Assembly (NCBI RefSeq): GCF_910596095.1
Contig: NC_056534.1
Coordinates: forward strand, 11,789,490-11,853,489
Origin: Thunnus maccoyii
Lineage: Eukaryota > Chordata > Actinopteri > Scombriformes > Scombridae
DNA: 64,000 nt
Direction of reading: 5' to 3'
The position numbers were made by a program, and so were the translations under genes. The notes beneath the pieces are model-generated. The model was not told where the DNA came from. It was given only the letters and a program-made list of their open reading frames with translations, and did no database searches. Shown one piece after another: positions 1-14,100 of this stretch (position 1 is its first letter; each line of letters begins with the position of its first letter).

Positions 1-818
1 TCGCTGAATCAGGAGGATATTCCATTTCAGTGTGATTTGAAACTCTTTTGCCTTGTCAGTAAATCTGTCAGATAACTGTCTTATGAAGAAAAGACAGGCA
101 GTGCACAGTCATAACGAAATTATGATCAGGGCCCCGTCTCATAAAATTTGCAAGATGCAAGCTGCGATTTGCATTAGATACAGAGATAATTTCCTCTCGC
201 TCATTTACAGTAGAGACGTTTCGCTTATTAAAATAGTAACCCGTGCATGAGCTTGTAGGACTCAAATATGTATCTGGAATTTGCAAGTGACTCATTAGTG
301 AACTATAATGCTGCCACTGTTTACAATCTGCATGTGAGCAGTGTAACAAACTGACTGACTCACTGAGACCACACACAAAAGGAGTTTATTTTCCCTTTTA
401 AACTACTTTAAAGAAGTCTTATTCCCCTCTCCTAACAAAGATAAAACTGATTATTTTAACATTCAACAACTGCATCTTTCCTGAGCCTGAGTCTCTGACA
501 GTGTGCTCATGGCAAAGACTGGATGTGTCTTTAGATGGATGTGTGGTTGCTGAAACCAAGTTTTTAATTCCAGTACAGTAGTAGATACACATTTAACTGT
601 GAAGATGGACAATAAATTCCTGTATCATGTTTTAGCTTTTTAGACAACCAATGAAAGACACTTTCAATGAAAGAACCCACAGATGCTAGTGGTACAGAGG
701 CTCGCCAGGACAGAAAATGTGACTTTTGTTCTCTATTTCCTAAGTAGAAGCATATAAATCTTGTCTTGACTATGATACATGCTACGAATGGGTACAGAAA
801 TACTATTTAATGTGTTAC
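1..818. other. dchs2 intron sequence to window edge
   Basis: I see no cadherin-coding exon or other gene here. The small open frames at 53-376 show no family motif. Confidence 0.6.
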
Positions 819-828
819 ATCAGCGTAC

Positions 829-2159
829 TTGTATGAAGGGGTGATCTCTCGGTCCAGTAAAACATTAGTGGCAAGGATCCCGCGAACAGAGTCCAAGATG
901 AATGCGTTGTTATGGTTACCAGACACAATTGCAAACTCAATCTGCCCGTTTATCCCGCTGTCAGCATCAGACGCAAACACCTGGAGAAAATATGGGAGGA
1001 GATAAGTCTTAAAATGGATCATCTCACTAGTTAACACAATAAAATATATACCATAGGGCTTGAATATTCATAGTTTTACCTGCGTAATGTAGGTATTGTG
1101 CACTTGTCCCTCCCAGACAGCTGTTCTGTAGCTGCTGTATTCAAACACTGGTGCGTTGTCATTGATGTCCAGTAGGCTGATGGAGACCCTGCAGTGAGCT
1201 GTCTGCAGCCCGTTGTCAGCCAGCACCACCAGCTCAATCTGAGGGCTCACCTCAAAGTCCAGAGAGTTATCTTTCTGAACACGGATCTCGCCTAAAAATA
1301 GGGTAAAAAACGGCATAAAACAACATCATTCAGGAGTGTTATAGCCCATTTTAATTCAAGGTGAAAGTGGAAAGTTTATTTTAAAATATAAAACATTCAA
1401 AATTATAAAATGTAAAACTGAATAATATATAATAATATTTCTACTTTGGCATTGTAATGCCTATATATATTTTTTAATCAGATCAGGGAAAAATAAAGAG
1501 GAAGTAAAGGAAAGAAAAACACAACTGAACATAGGTTCATGTTTTTGTAGAAGCCAAAAGTATTCAATCCTTCTCTGACACAGAATGGTGTTATTTGAAT
1601 GTTGTGCAACTGTATCTATGCAATTGCAGACATGGGCTAGAACATGATAAAATCAGGCTGGCAACAATCATACTTCTTTAGGAAGTACTTGTATATAAAC
1701 AACAAGATGTACAAGATAAGTTGAAGGGGCATTTTGTAGAAAGATACTAAAAATAGTGAGGTTGGATTGTTAACGTTCACTGGTAAGAAACAAAGCAAAA
1801 TGGAAACTGGATATTAAAGATATTTTCTGGATACCGTAGTGGAAAAATAAAATGGATGAGTGAATGAGAAATTGTGCTATTACATAATTCAAATGAAGAT
1901 AAAAGCATGCATGACTTTCCTTCAAAATACATAATGTAACTAGAATGCCATCTGTGAGTGATAACCGTGAACTGCGACAACTTTGGAAGGACAGAAAAAA
2001 AGAACAAAAAAAACGTTTTTGTTTGCAAAATCTCATGTTTCTTACCTGTGTGACGGTTAATGGAGAAAACGTGATTCTCGTTGCCACTAAATATGGTGTA
2101 TGTGATCCTTTGTCTGCTGTTGGTTTGGTCATTGGCCTCAACTTTTGCAATCCAAGTGC
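829..2159 (-). CDS. dchs2: dchs2 exons 14-16: cadherin repeats 20-21 (window edge)
   Basis: Exons 2159-2046 (38 codons, starts at GTWIAKVEANDQ), 1291-1080 (LLDINDNAPVF, end of repeat 20) and 980 to about 829 (VFASDADSGINGQ to REITPSYK). The last donor is ambiguous: GTACGC after TACAA ends the exon at 829 in phase 2; GTAACA after GAT would end it at 819 in phase 0. No further exon is visible between 818 and 1, so the next one lies outside the window. Confidence 0.85.
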
Positions 2160-5100
2160 CTTTACAAACACAGAGTGAATATGTTAATGAGGTATTTAAT
2201 GTCATCAGTAGAAACAACAGAAATAGAAGTGGTCCAACCTACCAGCTCTACTGTTCTCCTTGACGGTGCCGTTGTACACTTTGTTTGTGAACTGTAAACC
2301 TTCATGTTCTCCTTTCAGGTGGATAAACACCAGGCAGGTGGAGGTTAAAGCAGGTTGTCCTCTGTCTGAAACCACAACCTGCAGCTTCCTCCCAGAGAAA
2401 CCTGCTCTCACTCGTCTCCTCAGTGAAATCTCGCCTGTCTCACCGTTGACGTCAAACAGATTTTCCTCATCAGACAAAAAAAACTGCACTGTGCCATTGT
2501 CACCCTGGTCACTGTCTGTTGCTGTCACTGTGGTAACTATCTGGTTTGGAAGAGTCCTCATGGTAACCCAGGCGCTGATGGGATTCTGGACACAAACTGG
2601 CACGTTGTCATTCACATCCTCCACCTGTATGGTCACTGATGCCACAGAGCTCAGCGGTCCTTGAGTGCAGCCGTCAGTAGCCACAGCTCTGAGGGTGTAC
2701 TGGGCCCTGCTCTCCCTGTCCAGAGACCTGGTGGTGCGGATCACACCTGTGGAGGCGTCGACTGAGAAGGCCCCCTGGCTGCTGTCCTCTGTCAGCGAGT
2801 AGGTTATGTCCCCGTTGGACCCCTCGTCAGGATCTAGGGCGATAACACGCAGGACCTCAGCTCCGGCAGGTAGGCCCTCCGTGATGGAGGCGTGGTAGCT
2901 CTTACGGGTGAAGGAGGGGATGTTATCGTTCTGGTCCAGCAGCACCAGCTGGAGCTGGGTAGAGGAGCTGAGTGGAGTGGGGCCATAGTCGCGGGCCTGT
3001 ATGGTGAGCGTGTAATTCTGACTTTCTTCACGGTCAAGGACCTGCGTGGTGCTGACAGCACCTGTGTGACTGTTGATAGTGAAGCGACCTCTGTAGTCCT
3101 CACCTAAAGACAATCAGAGTTGTAGTCACAACCAACAGTGGACAGAAATAAAAGGATAGTTTTGGTTTATTACAACTTGGGTTTTATTTTGGTGGATTTG
3201 GCAATTATGTCTATTGCTTATGTTCACACTGTAATTGCTGAGATCTCAAAAATTCAACAAGATAGCTGTGAAAAAGTTTGACATGAGCAGTCAGAGAGGT
3301 TGTAAATGAGCAGATAATTTAAAGCTCTGTATTTTAAAGGTAAAACCGAAATTGAGTGCACCTGAAATGTTGCTAATAATCCTTTATTGTACAGTAAAAT
3401 GTACGATAGCTCCAAATTAAACCAGAAAGTTGGTCTTAAAACTGCGATGGAGACTTAAAACAGAGAGTTTGGATAATCATTTTACCATTAGTCTTTGTTT
3501 TATCTTCCAAATAATTTTGGGTAACCTAGAGATCTGTATATAATCTGTGTTCCTTACCTAGTATGGAGTAGTGTATAGTTCCATTCTCTCCGTGGTCTGG
3601 GTCGGAGGCCTGAGCAGTGTGGATGACCCCGGGGGACAGGTTTTCTGGCAGGCTGATCTGGAAGGATGACTGCATGAACTCTGGAGGGTTGTCATTGTCA
3701 TCCAGCACGGAGCACAACACTGTAGCGGTGCCTGAAAGAGGCCGCGTGCTGCTGTCGCGAGCCTGGACTGAGGACAGGAATCGAAAGGAATTCAAACTCT
3801 GACTCTTCTCCAACATATTTCAGCAGAAATCTTTAAAGTCATTTTGATACTTAAACTTAATTTGACTGTCATGTAAAATCAGTAATCCAATTTTTTCCCC
3901 CCTAAAGCTTCACAACATTTAGAATTTTTTTTTTAGCAACTGATTTTTACTGCTTGAAAAAAACATCAGGGTTCCCATTTTAGTGGTTTCTATTACTATT
4001 ATTTAACATTTTGCCCTTATTAGTAGGCTGCAGTGGATATACAGGAAACAGTAGGTAAGAGAGAGAAAGTGGTATGACATGCAACAAATATCTCTGGCTA
4101 TGACTCAAGCGGGGACGTTGTGAGAACACCATGACGTCCCCTGATTTATTGTTCTTATTTACTTTCTGGACTTAAATCCACACAGAATCTCCACCTACAG
4201 ACAAGTTGTGCTTCCAAACCAAATGTACAGGAATAAATATAGCTATTGGTAAATAACTGAAAGGGACAAGTGTTAAATGTAATAGATTGTATGGAAATAT
4301 ACAATTTTGCTCAACACTCTCAATCTAAAAGCACAGCGATGAGACAATCTTATTGGCATCACTTCTGCTGACCTAAGACTGAAGCCAGATTACATTTTTA
4401 ATAGCAGCACTGACTCTTAGAAAGAGAAAAAAAATCCTGTCAACATAAAATGCACTGCGACAGATTTTAATACTTGCTGAAAAGAACTTGGTATTTCATT
4501 TCTTTCCAAAATTCATCTGCAGCCAGAAAAAATTGTCTCTGCATATTTCGGTATTTCCCAATAAGCCCTGTGTGATTCTGGCACAACTTCAAGACATTCA
4601 GACTTTCCTGTTATTATATTTCGTTATTAGATGTAATTGTTCGCCATACTGCTGACTGTACAAATATTATGATAAAACATCTGAAAGCAGTTTATCACTA
4701 AACACTGCTGAATAGTTTAAATGTAATTACTGAGTATCCCCATGAGAGAGTGAAAGCAAACACTTCAAAAAGGTTGAGGGTGCAGCAGCAGTCAGCAGAG
4801 GTTAGATATACGTACAGTACCACATCTCTTTAAACGTCTACTGTTTATAAATCAATCTGCTGAATAACGTGGGGGTGGACCTTGAAGTTCTTTATGACTT
4901 TGGCTGTGAAGCATGACAAGAGAGAAAGTAGAGAATGAGAAACAGAGAGGCGTAAGGAATGAGAAAATGTCTTTATGTACTTTCTTTTTTGTTTTAATAT
5001 TGACATTAGATGTTTTTATAACCCTTCAGGAGGAAGATTTAAGCCAAGTATTGATTCAAATGCCAAAAAGGAACACTGAGCAAACAACAGAATCACAGTC

Positions 5101-8100
5101 TTTCAAACAGTCGGATTGTGGATGTGTGTATATCCTCAGGGTCACATACGGTAATGTCAGGCGATATCTTTGAAATACCATTTTATCCAGGATTTCTTGC
5201 AGGATAGTGCTGCCAACCCCCACACCACTGCACCATCTGATTGCAGCCATCGATGATACGAGTCTACAGTACTAACTTGACCTTCAACTTGATGCAGTCC
5301 AACTGGTCACTGTAGGGGTGAATTCTTTCCCCATAAATCAACATCGAACTGGGACTGATTGAGTTGTTTGTCACTAGTTTCCCAACTTGGAAACTTGGAG
5401 GGTTTTTTCCAACATTGCAACATGCTGCTCTGATTAAATATGTCGCAGTGAATATATGATGAGATTAATCCATCACTATCACCTGCTGAGATGAATCAGA
5501 TCTCGCTACATCTTATCAATATAGTTACTAACACAGTTTAAACAACCGCCTCACTTATTAAATGTGTAGTCTTTGCTATGTGATGTAGCGTCACTGCTCC
5601 TTTTTCCTAAAGCTCAAAAAGTCAAGTGTAAGAATTTCTTCTGACACTGGTGGATGTGCTTTTTTTTGCAGGAGAGGCAGGTTGCTTCCACTATAAAATG
5701 CTACGGGAAACCGTGTTATTTCATTAATATCATCAATATGTTTTTGACTTTATCTCCAGCAGGGTTTTAGAAAGGGCGTCATAAGCACAAAGGTTTCAGA
5801 ATTTTGTTAAATTACCAAAAAAACAAGCAGCAAACTGAAAACGAAACATGAAAATCACCCAAACTGGAGTCACTACTTGACAACAAGAGTTTGAGGTTTT
5901 TCAGAGCCCTACATCTGCTTACATTTCTGTCACTTCTGGCGTAGCAGGTTTTAACAGTGTGTGTTTATGTGTGTATCTGGCAGCATGTGCTTGCTCAAAT
6001 GTCCTACCTCTGAGAGTGAAATGTTGCTGCTGCTCTCTGTCCAGGTAGGAGGTAGTGGTGATCAGACCGGTGTAAGGGTTGATGCTGAAGAGCTCGTAGC
6101 CGGGGCCCGGCAACAGACTGTACCACACCACAGCGTTCTCCTCTGAGGGACAGAAACAGGCGGTAAATACAAATGTTTTACATGCTCTGCTGGGCTAAAC
6201 ACTGTTATGGGCCTTGATGTAGCTTCATTTTAAAAAGTGTGAGGAAAACTACTTAAACTAAACAAAAAAAAAAGAAAAATTAAGGTCCTGTTATTAATGT
6301 TATGGTGACTGAATTGAGTCCTTCTGTGCCCAGACTGTGAGCTTAGACACTAGAAAGCAGATGCACATGGCAGATCTTACTGTACAGCCAGAAGAGATGA
6401 ATCAAGGGCAACTGGTACATACATACATACCGTACAAATCCATAAATTTAAAGAGAAAACATCTCAGAAGATTTACATGACAGAAATGTGCTATCATGAA
6501 AGATACAAGGTACTCTCTATTAGCTGCTAAAACAGAAATCTCCTCATTAAAAAGCCAACAACATATCACCTTCAAACAAGCAAATCAAATCCTACTTTAA
6601 CTGAACATCTGCCTACCTCAGTTGATAAGATCTGCCTTCTCTGTAAATTATATTTCATTTATGGTTCTGTGTAAAAATAATTTTAAGTGTGAATGTAATG
6701 TCTAATCTTCTTTTTATTCCAAATATCTTACAAATATATTCAGCCTTGGAACGATCAATACAAGAAATGCAAACACTAGTGAAATCATCAATTTTCCAAG
6801 TCTAAAACAAGCTCCTACCTTCCTATGATATTCATGTTTTCCATCAGTACCGATAAAATAGTTTTATTTTTCTTCGAACCAGAGATTCAGTTTAGCAGCT
6901 CATCAGGTGAGTTTATATTTATGACTGCTTCTATTTCAAGAAGGCCTTATCTGATCACCAAATTGAAAACAGAAGCATCACACAACATAATGTGGGCAAA
7001 AAACCTGACTTATCTGAACACTGTGCTGCTCTAGTCTGACCCTGTTTCTTGAACGTTCTTCTATTGGCAGCAAAACATCAACCAAAAGAATAAAAGTTAG
7101 CATTTAAGTTACACACAAACTCTGTTAGTGAAGCTTATCAGCGTCCAGTAGCAGCTACAGAAGGTGTATTTTTTATATTGTGTCGGTTTCGGAGGATCTC
7201 TGCAGAAACTGTCAGTACAAGTTAGTCACTATAAAAACTGGTCACAGTTTGTTCTGTGGATTATTCAGAGTAACACAGACACTGTTTCAGCTCAGAGATG
7301 TTGCTTGAATTTTAGTGTATCTCACTTTTAAATTCTCAGCACAAACAATAGTTTATTCACCTCAGAAATCTCAAAGACAGAATCTGGACAAATAAAACCA
7401 AAACTATCTGCATGGCTGGATACAACTGGAGCTAAATGAGAAAATCTGTTATCTTTGTAATTTGAGTAAACCAAAGCGTTCATGCTCTTGTAGGTTGGAG
7501 TAATAACTTTACTGCCAATGTTTCTATAACCAGACTGACTCCTGATTCATTAGAAAAGGTGTTTAAAAAGCTGTCTTAAAAAATGTGATGAGTGACCATT
7601 TATGAATGCCAAGATGCTTGTTTTCTGAGATATGGGTTGTATTTTTTTCCTTTACTTTTCATTTTTACAGTAATTACATATATATTGCTTAATGATTGGC
7701 CTTTTATTTATTTATTTTTTATTAATTGAGCAATACTTCTTACATCATTTTTATAGTTAACGGCAGGATTCGGAGCTGAACTTATTACTAATTACACTAA
7801 CTCCTCTTAATAGAATAGAGATGAAACAATTACTTGATTAAATGATCAATATAAAATTAATTGGCAACTATTCTGATAGTCATTTAATCGTTTCAATTTT
7901 TCTTCAAGCAAAAACATCAAACATTTTCTGGTTCCAGCTTCTCACATGTGTTTTCCTGTTTTAAGTAATTGAAAATTGAATCTCTTTGTGTTTTTTGTTG
8001 GTCGGACAAAACAGGCATATATACGTAATATCTGCTATGATTCTTTTGTTATTTGTCATTGCAAAAAACAAAAGAGACACAAATAACAAAAGGGATTAAT

Positions 8101-11100
8101 AAAGCCGCCTAATCTAAGCTTTCTGTGTGGCTTCATTTTTACTCAGAACAAAAGATTATGCTCAACATTCACCAGATTTTCCTGCCACAGTTGACTGAGT
8201 TCATAACATAAACCGCAATTTCTTCATACTTTTGATTATATTTAGAAAACAATTATGAGGGTTAAGAGTCAAAAAGTCAAAGAGTTAATTAGCACTCCTT
8301 GATGCAAATGAATGTGTACACGGTAAGTCTGATGTGGTGATCAAATCTTACCATAAAAGTACGATTGGATCACATTCATCTCCATGAATAATAAATTTGT
8401 CTCCTTGTGACCCCAAAGACAGAACAGTTATTCCCTCCAAACGTTTAAACATTTACTGAACAAAGTGAAATCCAGGACATGCAGAGCGTTACACAGGTTA
8501 GCTGTCACACTCGAAACTGGATACAGAGACCAACACAGGCACAAAACAATGGTCATTTTTGGGGAGCGCTGAGGAAAAAAGCAGCACAAATGATAATCAA
8601 ATAAGACTGGTGGGAGAGCGGGCTGAGCTGCCAGACGGGGCGATTTGAGGAGACAGATGAAAACACGGGGCCTATTGGCACAGATGGCTTGGATTATGGA
8701 AATCATCATGAGAGAGGACCTTTCAAATCTCCCAGAGGAGCTGTGTGCTTGCTGTTCTTGGACAATTCTCACCCCCAAGAATGTTAGTTCACATCAAAAC
8801 CCCTCCTGTACAGATCCTCCTGCCACATGCCCTCCACCTCCGGGTGCCAGCAGTATTTAAAAGGACTCGTACTGTCAACACGAGGAGACGAAATGGGATT
8901 TAGGAGGCCCCGCACACAACGTGTTAAAATAAACAGGGCTGATGTGTAGATTTGCGAATATGATTAGGGGTCAGATGAATGAGATTTGGTGGGATGTACA
9001 GTGTATGTAGCATATGAAAAAGACACAAATGGAGCAACACATGAGGGAAAGGGGCAGAGGTTGGTTTCAATTAAACGGCTAATGGAGTGAAACTAAACAG
9101 ACGATAACCTTGATTCACTGTGCTGCTGAAGTTAAACCAAAACATGGAAGGGTGAGCTGCTGCTCAACTGGATTTTGTCATGTGGTGCTTTGCTTTATGT
9201 TACCTTTTAAACAGAAGAAAAACAGAGGAAAAGCTGTGGGGGAATTTCCTATTTTCAATATTTAACTCATGAAGTAATAACAGGTTGAAGTGACACGGAA
9301 AAAGAAAAAAACTCCTACATGAATGTTTTAATATCTTCAGTTTTATTCCATTTTTATGTGTCACTGTTTGGTTTAATGCATACGTTTGAGGCTGCTTGGC
9401 TTCATGGACGCATGCTAGTGCTGCCATCTAGGCACCATGGAAGCAAACTGCCATTTCTTCCACAGGATGATTATTTCAGGTTAAACTGAATGATACAAGA
9501 TCAGAACTGCAGCTCATCAAAACATTTTTAGAGACCAGTCAGTCCAGCAAATTTATTTCTTAACGGCCTCTGTTGTCATTTTTATTTATAATAGCCAAAA
9601 ACCTTGTCTCTGAGAGCTTTACAATCTGTATGAAAAATGTCACCCTCTATCCACAGATCCTTAATTTAGATGAGAAAACACTCCAAAAAAAAGGGAAATC
9701 CCTCAGTACAAACAACAGAGGACAGGTGAGTAGACAGAGTTAGTGACTAGAAGTACAGAGCAGATGCTTCTGTGTTTGTCTCTGGACTAAAGCATCCATC
9801 ACACTCTGATCAAATCTGCCTTCAGAGACAAATAGCTTTGATGCTGCTGGGTCATCCTGGTTCTATATTTTTATATTTGGGCAATCATTGGATTAGAAAT
9901 AACTGAATTTGGATGCACTTCTTAAGAATAAAATCCATTCACTGTTGAAATTTTCTGTCACAAATATGGTTTGCAATATTTGATTATAAATAATCTTGTT
10001 GAAGAGTGTTATTTGACAAAAGCAGCTTAGTCATGACTAACAAATAATCAAACTCACAAGAGGATATAAAATGCTAATAATTATTACCTGAATCCTTATC
10101 AGTGGCAGAAACCCTGGTGACCGGTTCACCAGGGTCTCTGTTCTCTGCCACACTGGCGTTGTAGATGTCTTGATCGAAGACGGGCAGCTGGTCATTCACA
10201 TCCCCCACCTCTACTGTCAGAGTCTGGGTCGAGGAAAGCACGGGTAGACCGTGATCCACCACACGGACAGTCAGACGGTGGGAACGCTGTGTCTCATAGT
10301 CCAAAGGGGCGGAGAGAAACAAGAGGCCTAGAGAAGATGAACCAAGATGGACACAAAAGGAGGAATCATTTTTTTAATGTAGCAATCTTGAATAAAAATG
10401 AGAAAAAGTTTATTAGTTTACAATGTTTTGGTCTGTCTGACCTTCATCAGGTACACCTGAAATAATTCGGACATAGCGAAACATCGTAAACGAGTAAATA
10501 TTCCAGCAGTAAGTGAGAGTGTGTGCTGGAGTTTTTTTTCTATTTGCATGCAGAGACTTTTTTCCAATTTAATATCAGGAATGTCGTGAAACCTCACGTA
10601 TCATGCATCAGTTATACCTCTCAAAATAATCACTTCAAAACTGTACAATGTGGTTTGATAAACCACTCCCAAAAAATACCCTCCTCTTTGATCTACATAA
10701 TCTGGAAAATATTTAACAGAATGAGAATTATTTCTAGCCATCAGGAATTAAATATTAGCATAATGATGTTAAATTTAATATTTTTTTTTACTAATTCTGT
10801 CTGCATCCTATTATGGTTGCTAAAATAAACCAAAGTCCACATGAGGATCAAGATTTCATGTATTTGCTAGCATATTCACTGCTTTTTTAGTGATTTTACT
10901 GAACAAACAAACTAGATCTCTTAAAAATACTACCGTCAGGGGTGTAAAAGTTTTGTCTGACAAGTTGCTGCTAATGTCCTATTACACCCTACCGATACCT
11001 TTACTAAAAAAGGGGAGTCTGTACTTAGCAAAAACAAAGTAGTTCTAAAAATCAAGGCGTAGCAGTGGCATTATTATGAAATGAAAGCCTTCCACTTGCT

Positions 11101-14100
11101 TTGTCACAGCTTTAAACTGCATCTCACTTGCTATCATGTGTTCAATGCCACACTTAGGTCGCATGATGACACCTGAGCCATTTGCTAATGAGTACTGTGT
11201 AGTGTGGTTGAAGCTCTGAAAAAACTAGTAAATGGACCTTGAGTTGAGATTATTTTATCACATACTAATCCCAAGGTCAAGAATGAATTTCCATGCTCAT
11301 ATTGTTCTGTTGTTTTCTTATGTGGTCGGGAAATCTGGTCACACTGCTGATATATTGCTGATATAAGTGTTTGAGTGTTTATTAATTTATAACCATGTTT
11401 GCTTGTATTACTTTAACCTTGATTGTTGCGTCTTTAATAAAGTTTTCAGTTTTTAATTGACTGGAAAATGTAATCAAAAGTTGTCCATTACCTGTTTTCT
11501 CCTCCAGTGTGAAGAATTCTTTTTTGTTTCCACTCATGATGACGTAGGATACAACGCCATTTTCACCTTGATCTCCATCTATGGCCACAAAATGATGCAG
11601 CAGACTCCCCACATCTGTGTCCTCCATCACCTGAACTGTGTCCGCTGATACAAACACCGGCCGGTTATCGTTCACATCCAGCAGGAAGACCTGAGCCGTC
11701 ACTGACGTCTGTTTACGCTCGTCCCTCCTCTTCGCCTGGTCGGTGGCTGTTACAGTGAAGGCATAGCTGGGGGTCGTCTCACGGTCTAAAGGTGCCACTA
11801 CAGTCAAGCTCCCTGTGTAAGGGTTCATCTGAAAGGGGAAGCGTGAAGACAACCCACTGCGTCCAGGGTCAAAGGTCAGGGAGTAGCGGAGGGCGCTGTT
11901 CGGAAAGGTCCCATCAGCGTCCCTGGCATGAAAAGCAAACGCCAGTGATCCAACTGCAGCATCCTCCCGCAGACCGAACATCACCAGTTTATCAGGGAAC
12001 CAGGGCGTGTGGTCGTTTACATCCTCCACTATCACGCTGACCAGCACTGACACGTTCGCTGCAGGATCGAGTCCTACATCCTCAGCACAAACCACGAGGA
12101 AGTACTGCATGGCAGACTCATAGTCCAGTGGCTGGTTTATGTATATGTCACCAGAGGAGCTGTCGATGCCGAAGTGAACACTCCCGTCGCCCTCAGTGAT
12201 AGAATAGTGGAATTTCCCTTTACCTGAAACACTGGCAGAGCCGATAACAGTCGCCGGCTCCATGTCCTCTCTCACCGAAAAACGTCTCACTGTTTGGTGG
12301 TCAGAGTGGACAAACTGAGCCTCCACTCCATGAACCTGCAGGTGAAATACATACAGTATTACACTGGTAATTTGTTTATTTGCAAAAAAAGAAAAGAAAA
12401 TGTAAAAAGCAGTAGAATTATAAATAGCAAAAACAGAAAGAATCATATATTTCAAACAGATGTGCTGGAAGAGGCCAAAAGAGAGAGAGATTTATCGTTT
12501 GGACCCCTTTGAAGAGTTGTAAAATTTACCGGGGGAGGAGATTTGAAGGAAAAAAAAAAACGGGAAACTTTCTGGATCTACATGCTGAACGCCTCATGGT
12601 CTACATGAGTGCTTATAAATATATAAATGTCTCCCTCTGCTGCCAAACTTAGTTATGGATTTTTTTCCAAATATCTTTTCTCTCTGCACATCTCCTGTAG
12701 AGGCTACAGCCTGATTCATGACAGTTGCTGTGTAGTTTTATCTACACAACGGATCAATTTTGGGATCATGTTTTTTTTTTTGTATCATGTGATCTCATCA
12801 TTGGTGGAGCTGTAATTTTTTGCATGTATATACTGTTTGTGATGGTCTGGATGTGAATGTTTTGGAGCCAGCAATATTCAATGTGTCGACTCTCTTTTTC
12901 CCTTTGAGGTATAAACAACAATCACAGCCTCATCTCTACAAACTCAGTTGTACAGTAACTGTTATCAGTGTAAATTCACAATGAATGGACACTAGCAGAT
13001 AGAAATAATCTGCTGATTATGCTTAAATAATTAAAGACAGAAGGCAGAATGCTTTGAAACAAAACATACAAACTGATCAAACCACACTTTGTTGATCTGG
13101 AAAACTTTTGTGTGGTCCTCATGTTTTATAACTGATAATAATTGATAATTTTACTGCATTTTTTCAATGGAGTGTTTCTGGCTAAGCTGTAATGCAGTAA
13201 CATACAATAAAAGGGTGAATCATATAATCATTACTTAATTCAATGCTTCAAGACTCTGATCAGAAATTGAATTAGAATGAACTATATACAAAGTAGATTA
13301 ATGTAGCAGGAAGTTCACTTAAAAAAACATAAATCACAGTATTCAGCAGAGGAAAGTCTGTACCTGTACATGAATGACTGCGGTGTCTTCCAGAGGTGTG
13401 GCTCCGCCGTCCCTGGCTGTTACTTGCAGAGTGTAATATCGTTCAGCGTTCTGGTTGAAAAGCTCTGTTGTCCTGATGTCTCCAGTTTCACCATCAATCT
13501 CAAAGTGTCTAAAAGCCTCATCTTCTAGATCAACTGAGAGAAACACAAGGTGGTGATACTGAGGAACTCATGAATAAAAGAGACACACAATAACAGTACA
13601 TGACATTCACAACTCACCTGTGACCAGCGAGAGGGTAACTGTTCCATTTTCTCCTGCATCCAAGTCTTTGGCAAACATGTTTGTCACCAAGGATCCTGTT
13701 GGTAGACCAGCCCATATCTGCAATGTACAGATTAGGATGTACAGTGTGAATTAGGTTGAATATCAATATGTGACCATATCAACCAAACTGCACACTTCTG
13801 TGGTTTTGCTGTTTTAGTCAAGTGATTTATGACACATCGTCTTAAAAAGTGCCTTAAGAAAACCACTGGAATAATATAATTAAACAGAAATATTATTCCT
13901 AATGCTCTGGATGAGTCATAAAGGCTCACACACTGTTTTAAGAAAGTGAAGTCAAATATATAATATTATAGATCAGAGATTTTCAAAGTGGGAGGCAGGC
14001 GTCCCCAGGGGAGGCTCAGTGAATGGAAGTGAAAAAATATTACATTAAAAGGAGATCACATAGAATAGCTTAAATGTGTGTGATTTGATTAAATAGATAG

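Noticed and set aside
2260..2664. Plus-strand 134-aa frame over dchs2 exon 13
   Set aside because: The minus strand codes cadherin repeats here with splice sites that keep phase; the plus frame is its shadow.
8428..8778. 116-aa minus-strand frame as an intronic gene
   Set aside because: No recognisable domain or splice partner, and the opposite strand is equally open; composition alone explains it.
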